Shown one piece after another: positions 9,701 to 14,407 of a DNA stretch of 18,263 nucleotides (within the stretch, counting starts at the first letter, position 1; each line of letters opens with the position of its first letter). The translations under genes and the position numbers were made by a program. This stretch comes from an uncultured Bacteroidaceae bacterium (GTDB lineage Bacteria > Bacteroidota > Bacteroidia > Bacteroidales > Bacteroidaceae), in contig CAJGDP010000029.1 of the NCBI GenBank assembly GCA_904502235.1, positions 1 through 18,263 on the forward strand, given 5' to 3'. Below the pieces are notes generated by a model that worked only from the letters and a program-made list of their open reading frames with translations, searched no databases and was not told the origin of the DNA.

Positions 9701-9995
9701 CTGTACCACAGTTCAAAGCAGTCTGACCACCGAATGCTAGCAAGATACCGTCGGGCTGCTCTTTCTTGATGATTTCCTCTACATTGTGTACATCCACAGG
9801 AAGGAAATACACCTTATCGGCAATACCCTCTGATGTCTGTATGGTTGCAACGTTGGGGTTGATAAGCACCGACTGAATACCCTCTTCGCGGAGAGCCTTC
9901 AAAGCCTGTGAACCCGAATAGTCAAACTCACCTGCCTGACCGATGCGCAAAGCACCGGAACCAAGTAACAATACTTTTTTCAGTTGTTCTTTCAT
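6774..9995 (-). CDS. carB: Carbamoyl-phosphate synthase large subunit
   Basis: ATP-dependent synthesis of carbamoyl phosphate from bicarbonate and ammonia delivered by the glutaminase subunit CarA; it feeds pyrimidine and arginine synthesis. At 1073 residues it has the family's full length: ATP-grasp half 1 (about 1-400, opening with GSGALRIGQAGEFDYSGSQA), an oligomerisation region (about 400-550), ATP-grasp half 2 (about 555-935, opening with GSGAYRIGSSVEFDW) and a C-terminal MGS-like regulatory domain (last about 135 residues). That domain keeps ATSGT, which in the E. coli enzyme lies in the UMP/IMP site. The ATG at 9995 gives the standard N-terminus. No carA is next to it: upp is upstream and a terminator downstream. 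A long leader with a candidate attenuator lies upstream (10143-10320). Confidence 0.97.
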   Translation of the reverse strand: MKEQLKKVLLLGSGALRIGQAGEFDYSGSQALKALREEGIQSVLINPNVATIQTSEGIADKVYFLPVDVHNVEEIIKKEQPDGILLAFGGQTALNCGTELYQKGILQKYGVKVLGTSVEAIMYTEDRDLFVKKLDEIPMKTPVSQAVESMEDALAAAHRIGFPVMVRSAYALGGLGSGICRDEESFKELAESAFTFSNQILVEESLKGWKEIEFEVIRDANDHCFTVASMENFDPLGIHTGESIVVAPTCSLTPEQVKFMQEISVKAIRHLGIVGECNIQYAFNAETNDYRVIEVNARLSRSSALASKATGYPLAFVAAKIALGYTLDEIGDMGTPNSAYKAPELDYLICKIPRWDLTKFAGVSRQIGSSMKSVGEIMSIGRSFEEVIQKGLRMIGQGMHGFVGNEHTHFDNLDEELANPTDMRVFSIASALEEGYTVERISELTKIDPWFLGKLKNIVDYKHVLEGYNTLEELPEEVLRKAKELGFSDFQISRFVLKNEKNMEAGNLAVRARRKELGVLPAVKRINTVASEHPELTNYLYMTYGVKGYDVNYYKNDKSVVVLGSGAYRIGSSVEFDWCSVNAVQTARKLGYKSIMINYNPETVSTDYDMCDRLYFDELSLERVLDVIDLEQPGGVIVSVGGQIPNNLAMKLHRQAVPILGTSPLSIDRAENRHKFSAMLDQLGIDQPAWKELTSLEDMKEFVDKVGYPVLVRPSYVLSGAAMNVCYNEEELHEFLKMAADVSKEFPVVVSQFMSDTKEIEFDAVAQNGEVVEYAISEHVEFAGVHSGDATLVFPAQKIYFETARRIKKISRRIAKELNISGPFNMQFLAKNNEVKVIECNLRASRSFPFVSKVLKRNFIETATRIMLDAPYSKPDKSAFDIDHIGVKASQFSFSRLHQADPVLGVDMSSTGEVGCIGDDFEEALLNAMIAVGYNVPEKNVMVSSGAAKSKVDLLEPTAILAQKGYNIYATSGTAKFLNENGIKATPVMWPDENPNAENNVMQMIADHRFDLIINIPKNHTKREMTNGYRIRRAAIDHNIPLITNARLASAFIRSFCKVDINSLPVKSWDEFK

Positions 9996-10142
9996 GATAT
10001 ACTAATATTTATTGTTTACCTATATAAATACTTTTCACATTAACATACAAACATCCTGTTAGCCAAACAGTTAGCTATAAGCACGTGGTAAATACCGCAT
10101 AACACCCGCAACCAGAGCGGTGAGAGAAAGCAATATTTTCCG

Positions 10143-10292
10143 CTAATATATAAAAAAAGTCGTTTCAAACGAAACGACTATAATAAAACTACACAAAAAA
10201 ATATAAAAAATGAAATTAACGAGGGTAACAACGGCAACGGGACTTTTTTTACATCCCGCAAAACCAAAGTATTTATTTCCCTTGTGTTTCAT
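10143..10292 (-). CDS. Candidate 49-codon leader peptide upstream of carB
   Basis: An ORF of 49 codons begins with ATG at 10292 and ends with TAG at 10145-10143. The peptide starts MKHKGNKYFGFAGCKK and becomes very hydrophobic (NFIFYIFLCSFIIVV). Its start is about 14 nt after the start site implied by the promoter at 10313-10320. Codons in the second half are encoded by U-rich RNA (27 U in the 40 bases 10220-10181). The coding frame continues through the intrinsic terminator at 10152-10179 and stops just past its U-tract. It contains no Arg codon, so an arginine-sensing leader is unlikely. The layout resembles E. coli pyrL, the pyrBI leader. It could instead be a chance ORF over a small RNA or over the upp 3' end. 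Confidence 0.45.
   Translation of the reverse strand: MKHKGNKYFGFAGCKKSPVAVVTLVNFIFYIFLCSFIIVVSFETTFFIY
10152..10179 (-). terminator. Intrinsic terminator (candidate attenuator) between upp and carB
   Basis: On the minus strand, AGTCGTTTC (10179-10171), loop GTTT (10170-10167) and GAAACGACT (10166-10158) form a perfect 9-bp stem running into seven Ts (10158-10152). The T-run is found only on the minus strand. It lies about 155 bases before carB and 165 bases after upp, and no closer upp terminator is visible. It may end upp transcripts, attenuate carB, or both. Confidence 0.85.
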
Positions 10293-10312
10293 AATACGCT
10301 ATTTTAACCGTG

Positions 10313-10320
10313 CAAAGGTA
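10313..10320 (-). promoter_or_regulatory. Candidate -7 promoter element for the carB leader
   Basis: TACCTTTG on the minus strand (10320-10313) is an exact match to TAnnTTTG. It lies just past the upp stop codon. The -33 position is T-rich but lacks a clear TTTG. No equally good -7 match is seen in 9996-10142, so this is the best visible carB promoter, with a leader of about 310 nt. The rest of the leader (9996-10142) holds short potential hairpins (ACCGC/GCGGT at about 10123-10101; CTGTT/AACAG near 10060) without a known riboswitch signature. Confidence 0.55.
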
Positions 10321-10344
10321 GCAAAAAGAATGATAACAAAAAAA

Positions 10345-10968
10345 TTATTTCGTACCAAAAATTCTATCACCTGCATCACCCAATCCCGGAAGTATATAGT
10401 TCTTTTCGTTCAAGCCCTCATCTAACGAAGCCAGGAATATATCAACATCGGGATGTTGCTCCTCCACCGCACTTACTCCTTGCGGAGAAGCTACAAGGCA
10501 CATCAATCTGACATGCTCGAATCCATCAGCCTTCAAACGTGCAATAGCATCACAGGCACTGCCACCTGTTGCAAGCATAGGGTCGGTCAGAATCACGGCA
10601 CGTTCCTTGTTTGCAGGCATCTTATAATAATAGAACTGAGGCTGACAGGTAACCTCGTCGCGATACAATCCGATATGACCGATACGCGCCGACGGGATAA
10701 GTTTCATAAGTCCGTCAACCATACCAAGACCGGCCCTTAAAATAGGAACGATAACAACTTTCTTTCCTGCAATCTTGGGAGCATTCATCTTCATAAGTGG
10801 AGTCTCTATCTCTTCGTATGTCAAAGGCATATCGCGTGTAACCTCGTAGCCCATCAACATTGATATTTCCTGAAGAAGCTCACGGAATTTCATTGTAGAA
10901 GTCTCCTTATTACGCATAATGCTCAACTTGTGCTGAACTAACGGATGTTCTATTATACGTAAAGCCAT
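10345..10968 (-). CDS. upp: Uracil phosphoribosyltransferase
   Basis: Cytosolic salvage enzyme making UMP from uracil and PRPP. I chose the ATG at 10968 (MALRIIEHPLVQHKLSIMRN), which gives the usual 207-residue protein; the upstream in-frame start at 11022 lies before the promoter's expected start site and adds 18 unconserved residues. The PRPP-binding loop ILTDPMLATGGSA is at residues 126-138 and the uracil-binding C-terminal segment YILPGLGDAGDRIFGT at 191-206; both are intact. An excellent promoter is at 11009-11039. It is divergent from the damaged uracil permease uraA, a usual partner, and upstream of carB on the same strand. With the linked permease broken, it would act on uracil from internal turnover or imported by another carrier. 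Confidence 0.96.
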   Translation of the reverse strand: MALRIIEHPLVQHKLSIMRNKETSTMKFRELLQEISMLMGYEVTRDMPLTYEEIETPLMKMNAPKIAGKKVVIVPILRAGLGMVDGLMKLIPSARIGHIGLYRDEVTCQPQFYYYKMPANKERAVILTDPMLATGGSACDAIARLKADGFEHVRLMCLVASPQGVSAVEEQHPDVDIFLASLDEGLNEKNYILPGLGDAGDRIFGTK

Positions 10969-11008
10969 AATACTATTGTTTTTTGTATATTCTGTTATCA
11001 CTTTTGCG

Positions 11009-11039
11009 CAAATGTAATACAAACGGATAAATTATCAAA
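11009..11039 (-). promoter_or_regulatory. Sigma-ABfr promoter for upp
   Basis: On the minus strand, TTTG (11039-11036) and TACATTTG (11016-11009) are separated by exactly 19 bp. Both elements match the Bacteroidetes housekeeping consensus. This is the best promoter in the window. Confidence 0.8.
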
Positions 11040-11045
11040 GAAAGC

Positions 11046-11078
11046 TTTGTATCTCTCGCATTTTTCTACGTGCTTTTG
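11046..11078 (+). promoter_or_regulatory. Weak candidate promoter for the uraA remnant
   Basis: TTTG at 11046-11049, then 21 bp, then TGCTTTTG at 11071-11078. The -7 differs from TAnnTTTG at one base (TG for TA). It may be a naturally weak or a decayed promoter. Confidence 0.35.
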
Positions 11079-11107
11079 CGAAATTTGATAAACCAATTTA
11101 AATTAAT

Positions 11108-12022
11108 ATGAAAAACGACAACAAACTTGGTCCTGTCCAAAAGACCATCGTTGGAACGCAATTCTTATTTGTCGCTTTCGGAGCCACGGTTCTGGTGCCT
11201 CTTTTAGTGGGATTGGATCCATCGGTAGTCCTATTTACCGCCGGTGTAGGAACACTTATCTTTCATGCTGTAACAAAAGGCAAAGTACCCATTTTCTCGG
11301 CAGCAGTTTCGCCTTTATAGCACCTATCATTAAAGCCACCGAACTATACGGACTGCCCGGAACATTATGCGGACTTGTTGCCATTGGTGCAGTATACGAA
11401 ATAATGAGTGCATTGGTACGCTTTCGCGGAGTTGGTTTTATAACAAAACTGTTTCCTCCAATTGTGGTTGGTCCTGTAATCATGCTCATTGATCTGTCAT
11501 TGGCAGGTACCGGTGTAGATATGGCAAAAAGCAACTGGGGGCTTGCCATTATAGCACTGTTGACAACCGTTATTGTATCACTTTTCGCAAAAGGATTGCT
11601 TAAACTTATACCTATTTTCGCAGGATTTTTTTCGGATATATAGCGGCATCAATATTCGGATTAATAGATTTCCAACCTGTCATTGATGCGCCCTGGCTTG
11701 CCTTACCTGCATTTGTAAGACCTAAATTCTGTTGGGAAGCAATCATTTCATGATTCCTGTAGCCATAGCCCCTGTAATTGAGCACATCGGCGACGTATAC
11801 GCAATAAACGAAGTTACAGGAAAGGATTTTGTAAAAGAGCCGGGACTACATCGCACAATGCTTGGCGACACCCGTAATCTGATAATTGTTTCACTGATAC
11901 TTATTCTTGGTATAGGTGGTGCCGAGCTGACATTCGGCAGTTTCACAATAGGAGGTATCGGACTTGCGACTTTGGTGGGAGTAATACTCAACCTTATCAT
12001 TCCGCAAAAGAAATATAAATAA
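11108..12022 (+). pseudogene. uraA: Uracil permease (NCS2 family) pseudogene: three frameshifts and an internal deletion
   Basis: Three consecutive frames encode pieces of one uracil-xanthine permease: 11108 to about 11294, then about 11297 to 11632, then a short piece in the remaining frame to about 11749, and finally about 11751 to 12022. Each transition needs one missing base: in the T-run at 11292-11295, within 11624-11635, and within 11744-11751. Rejoined, the protein starts MKNDNKLGPVQKTIVGTQFLF and includes the substrate-site motif VIEHIGD. After HRTMLGD it jumps directly to RNLIIVSLILILGIGG. From the family, some 75-80 residues are missing in frame there, including the GGPPNTTYxE motif with the second substrate-binding Glu. 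The usually conserved Gly in MLIGLSLA is Asp. Single-base errors might be sequencing faults, but the deletion is not of that kind. Divergent from intact upp. Confidence 0.9.
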
Positions 12023-12027
12023 GAAGC

Positions 12028-12060
12028 AAAAAGCGATGCGGTTCAACCACATCGCTTTTT
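12028..12060. terminator. Bidirectional intrinsic terminator between uraA remnant and dipeptidase
   Basis: Left arm 12028-12043 and right arm 12045-12060 are complementary over 16 bases with one mismatch; the core is AAAAAGCGATG / CATCGCTTTTT. A T-run follows on the plus strand, and the A-run of the left arm provides one on the minus strand. It lies between convergent genes. Confidence 0.88.
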
Positions 12061-12067
12061 TATTTTA

Positions 12068-13426
12068 TTACTTGTTGTATTGCTTATAGAACTCCACTAC
12101 AGCTTCGATGCCCTTGCGGAAAATATCAAGATTGAAATTCTCGTTTGGAGAATGGATTGCATCGCTCTCCAAGCCAAAGCCCATAAGCACGGTCTTTATA
12201 CCAAGAATCTTTTCAAAATCACTTATAATAGGAATGCTTCCACCGCGACGCACCGCAAGAGGTTTCTTACCGAAAGCCTTTTCAAATCCAGCTTCAGCGG
12301 CTTTGTATGCAGGTAATGTTATCGGACAAACATATCCCTGTCCACCATGCATAGGAGTTATCTTCACCCTAACACTGTCGGGGGCAAGCGAAGCGAAATA
12401 ATCGACGAACATCTGCGAAATCTTTTCGTGGTCCTGATGCGCAACCAAACGGCACGACAACTTTGCATAAGCCTTTGAAGGCAACACAGTCTTACTGCCC
12501 TCACCGGTGTAACCACCCCAGATACCACACACATCAAATGCCGGACGACAACTGTTGCGCTCCAATGTAGAATATCCCTTTTCGCCACGCAAACCATCCA
12601 CATCGATGGCAGCCTTATACTTTTCTTCGTCGAAAGGGATAGAGGCAAGCATTTCGCGCTCCTCTTTTGAGAGTTCTTCAACATCGTCATAGAAACCGGG
12701 TATCGTAATACGGCCGTCAGCATCGGTCATCTTTGCAATCATCTCGCAAAGCACGGTTATCGGATTTGCCACAGCACCGCCAAAGTGTCCAGAATGAAGG
12801 TCTCGGTTAGGACCTGTCACCTCAACTTCCCAATAGGCAAGACCGCGCAAGCCTGTTGTCAGCGAAGGCAATTCAGCACCCAACATACTTGTATCGCTTA
12901 CAAGAATGACGTCCGCTTTAAGCAACTCCTTATTTTCCTTAAGGAAAGCATTCAGGCTTGGCGAACCAATCTCCTCCTCACCTTCAAAGATAAATTTCAC
13001 ATTATGCTTAAGTAATCCATTCTTTACTACATACTCAAAAGCCTTTGCCTGAATCATAGCCTGACCTTTATCATCGTCGGCACCACGTGCCCACATACGA
13101 CCATCCTTTACTACAAGTTCAAAAGGATTGGTATTCCAGAGTTCAAGCGGCTCAACAGGCATTACATCGTAATGCGAATAGACAAGAACCGTTGGAGCTG
13201 AAGCATCAACAATCTTTTCGGCATAGACAAGAGGATTTCCTTTAGAAGACATCACCTCTGCCCTATCTACACCTGCCTCGAGCAACAACTCTTTCCAACG
13301 GTTGGCGCAAGCGACAATATCACCTTTATGTTCAGACTTGGCACTTATACTCGGTATGCGTATCAACGATGCCAATTCATCAATGAAACGCTGTTCGTTT
13401 TCCTGTATATACTTTCTTACTTCCAT
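12068..13426 (-). CDS. M20-family dipeptidase / metallopeptidase
   Basis: 452-residue zinc peptidase of the M20 (CNDP/PepV-like) family, predicted cytosolic because there is no signal peptide. It likely cleaves dipeptides during peptide use. The metal site is complete: His85 with Asp87 in YSHYDVMP, bridging Asp118 in ARGADDDKG (113-121), catalytic and ligand Glu151-Glu152 in FEGEEEIGS, Asp178 in LVSDTSM, and His425 in DAIHSPNE. The insert at about 190-390 is the dimerisation lid, containing DLHSGHFGG (209-217), whose His lies in the substrate site in relatives. The ATG at 13426 gives the standard N-terminus and follows a TATCTTCG promoter-like element. It is a single-gene unit ending in the terminator shared with uraA. 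The substrate is not determinable by reading. Confidence 0.92.
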   Translation of the reverse strand: MEVRKYIQENEQRFIDELASLIRIPSISAKSEHKGDIVACANRWKELLLEAGVDRAEVMSSKGNPLVYAEKIVDASAPTVLVYSHYDVMPVEPLELWNTNPFELVVKDGRMWARGADDDKGQAMIQAKAFEYVVKNGLLKHNVKFIFEGEEEIGSPSLNAFLKENKELLKADVILVSDTSMLGAELPSLTTGLRGLAYWEVEVTGPNRDLHSGHFGGAVANPITVLCEMIAKMTDADGRITIPGFYDDVEELSKEEREMLASIPFDEEKYKAAIDVDGLRGEKGYSTLERNSCRPAFDVCGIWGGYTGEGSKTVLPSKAYAKLSCRLVAHQDHEKISQMFVDYFASLAPDSVRVKITPMHGGQGYVCPITLPAYKAAEAGFEKAFGKKPLAVRRGGSIPIISDFEKILGIKTVLMGFGLESDAIHSPNENFNLDIFRKGIEAVVEFYKQYNK

Positions 13427-13448
13427 ATCAATAATTATTTAACAGACG

Positions 13449-13456
13449 CGAAGATA
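13449..13456 (-). promoter_or_regulatory. Candidate -7 element for the dipeptidase
   Basis: TATCTTCG on the minus strand (13456-13449) is one base from TAnnTTTG. A TTTC at the -33 distance (19 bp) is a partial match. It lies 23 bases before the start codon. Confidence 0.4.
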
Positions 13457-13482
13457 GAAAAATATTTCAATCACAGAAACAA

Positions 13483-13513
13483 TTTGCTACATAAACGAAA
13501 ATAATTATCTTCG
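13483..13513 (+). promoter_or_regulatory. Candidate promoter for the GNAT acetyltransferase
   Basis: TTTG at 13483-13486, exactly 19 bp, then TATCTTCG at 13506-13513 (one base off TAnnTTTG). The start codon at 13531 leaves a short leader. The divergent dipeptidase carries the same TATCTTCG version. Confidence 0.6.
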
Positions 13514-13530
13514 CATCAAAGAGTTTTCCG

Positions 13531-14055
13531 ATGAATAGAACCGAGAAAAAAGCAGAATGCGCAAGACTATGGAAAGAAGCCTTTTGCGACAGCGATGAAT
13601 TCATTTCAGAGTTCATCTGCAACCATTACTGCGAAGAGAACATGCTTGCCATAGAAGATAACGGACGGATACTGTCCATGTTGCATATTATACCGTTTGA
13701 GTGGGAAGGCATGCCAGTTGCTTATTTATACGGCATTGCAACAGACAAAAACGCACGTGGCAAGGGATATGCCACAGAACTTATACAACAAGCCATAGAA
13801 AAGGTAAAGGAGAATGGTTTTAAAGCAGCCTTTACCATTCCTGCCGAAGAGACTTTGAGCACATTCTACTCAAATTTCGGTTTCAACGGGAAATACGCCG
13901 TAAAATTCGAGACAACAGACAATTTCGACTTTGGCACAGGAGACCGTAGCAAAGACCTTGCATCAGTAATTCTGTTTTACAGCCAGATACAACTACCGAC
14001 AACAATAGTCCTGAAAAAACAACAAAGGTCGGCAATAACCGTTACCAACCTTTGA
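13531..14055 (+). CDS. GNAT-family N-acetyltransferase
   Basis: 174-residue acetyl-CoA-dependent N-acetyltransferase of unknown substrate. The acetyl-CoA pyrophosphate loop is ARGKGYATEL (about residues 75-84), preceded by the beta-4 strand AYLYGIATDK. The later YSNFGFNGKY (about 112-121) matches the alpha-4/beta-6 region of the fold, and N-terminal residues 1-60 supply the first helices and strands. Its stop codon (14053-14055) coincides with the 3' end of the convergent tRNA-Thr gene, and the last ten codons also encode that tRNA's terminator hairpin on the other strand. The C-terminal tail is therefore constrained by RNA function. It appears to be a single-gene unit with its own promoter. 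Confidence 0.88.
   Translation: MNRTEKKAECARLWKEAFCDSDEFISEFICNHYCEENMLAIEDNGRILSMLHIIPFEWEGMPVAYLYGIATDKNARGKGYATELIQQAIEKVKENGFKAAFTIPAEETLSTFYSNFGFNGKYAVKFETTDNFDFGTGDRSKDLASVILFYSQIQLPTTIVLKKQQRSAITVTNL
14013..14053 (-). terminator. Intrinsic terminator of tRNA-Thr, inside the GNAT coding sequence
   Basis: On the minus strand, AAAGGTTGG (14053-14045) pairs with CCGACCTTT (14032-14024) over 9 bp with one G-U pair and a 12-base loop. It is followed by GTTGTTTTTT (14023-14014). It begins right after the tRNA 3' end. Confidence 0.7.
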
Positions 14056-14127
14056 GCCGAGTCGGGGACTCGAACCCCGGACCTACTCATTACGAATGAG
14101 TTGCTCTACCAACTGAGCTAATTCGGC
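14055..14127 (-). tRNA. tRNA-Thr (anticodon CGU)
   Basis: 73-nt cloverleaf read on the minus strand from G1 at 14127 to the discriminator U at 14055. The D arm is TAGCTCAGTTGGTAGAGCA. The anticodon arm is ACTCA / TTCGTAA / TGAGT with anticodon CGT in DNA, reading ACG threonine codons. The variable loop is short and the T arm is CGGGG TTCGAGT CCCCG. CCA is not fully encoded (TCAA follows). The acceptor stem GCCGAAT / ACTCGGC has an unusual A-C mismatch at pair 6-67. A -7 promoter element lies just upstream and a hairpin terminator just downstream, so the gene looks expressed. Partial copies of its 5' portion lie upstream. Confidence 0.95.
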
Positions 14128-14137
14128 AAATGCTATT

Positions 14138-14145
14138 CAAAAATA
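14138..14145 (-). promoter_or_regulatory. Candidate -7 promoter element of tRNA-Thr
   Basis: TATTTTTG on the minus strand (14145-14138) is an exact TAnnTTTG match ending 10 bases before tRNA position 1. No clear -33 TTTG is seen. A degenerate copy (TAGTTTTTG, one extra base) lies at 14303-14312 region in the third repeat. Confidence 0.5.
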
Positions 14146-14173
14146 TTACCCAGACCTCCTTATAATCATTTGG

Positions 14174-14211
14174 ACGAATGAGTTGCTCTACCAACTGAGC
14201 TAATTCGGCAA
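14174..14211 (-). repeat. Duplicated 5' half of tRNA-Thr (tRNA fragment)
   Basis: 38 bases identical to 14092-14129, offset by 82. On the minus strand this is tRNA positions 1-36 plus two upstream bases: it stops exactly after the third anticodon base. What follows (14173-14150) is only vaguely like the tRNA 3' half. It has no promoter-like -7 element of its own, so it is probably not a functional tRNA. Confidence 0.92.
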
Positions 14212-14242
14212 TTTATTTCATAAATCCCCGCATTTTCGGCTG

Positions 14243-14293
14243 CACTCGTCGGGTGAAAATAAATTTTCCCACTCGTTGGCACGAAAATTCGGC
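14243..14293. repeat. Imperfect short tandem repeat in the tRNA-Thr upstream region
   Basis: Two units starting CACTCGTYGG at 14243 and 14270, each followed by GAAAAT, 27 bases apart. Similar ATTTTCGGC / AAAATTCGGC words flank them. The AT-rich centre can partly fold back. It may be an interspersed repeat; nothing coding is seen here. Confidence 0.5.
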
Positions 14294-14317
14294 ATTACGC
14301 TATTCAAAAACTATTAC
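14286..14317 (-). repeat. Third, degenerate copy of the tRNA-Thr promoter and first tRNA bases
   Basis: Matches 14120-14149 with a few changes: AATTCGGCA (the first tRNA bases), then GCTATTCAAAAA, then TATTAC. The -7 element is spoiled by one inserted base. Together with the half-copy at 14174-14211, this fills the gene-free stretch 14128-14407 with tRNA-derived fragments. Confidence 0.75.
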
Positions 14318-14352
14318 ACGTCGCGAAGATAATGAAAAAAGATTCCGTATCA

Positions 14353-14392
14353 AAAAATAACAGTGCATTTTAGTTGATGCACCATTATTTTT
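14353..14392 (-). terminator. Intrinsic terminator of the rlmD operon
   Basis: Arms 14353-14368 and 14377-14392 pair over 16 bases including two G-U wobbles, with an 8-base loop. On the minus strand the second arm ends in a T-rich run. It lies 16 bases past the nucleotidyltransferase stop. The A-rich first arm makes it potentially bidirectional. Confidence 0.8.
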
Positions 14393-14407
14393 AAGCTGAG
14401 CAAGGTT

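Noticed and set aside
10210..10425. Plus-strand ORF of 71 codons over the upp 3' end
   Set aside because: It overlaps upp antisense, has no family resemblance and begins in the carB leader; most likely chance.
10969..11022. Longer upp start at 11022
   Set aside because: It lies upstream of the expected transcript start given by the strong promoter at 11009-11039, and the added residues are not conserved.
11284..11760. Programmed frameshifting to express full-length uraA
   Set aside because: Three separate -1 losses plus a deletion of a substrate-binding segment are better explained by gene decay (or partly sequencing error) than by recoding.
14174..14211. Second functional tRNA-Thr
   Set aside because: Only positions 1-36 are present; no T arm or acceptor 3' strand follows and no -7 promoter precedes it.
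14092..14317. CRISPR-like repeat array
   Set aside because: The repeats are tRNA-derived, unequal in length and unevenly spaced; there are no regular spacers or cas genes.
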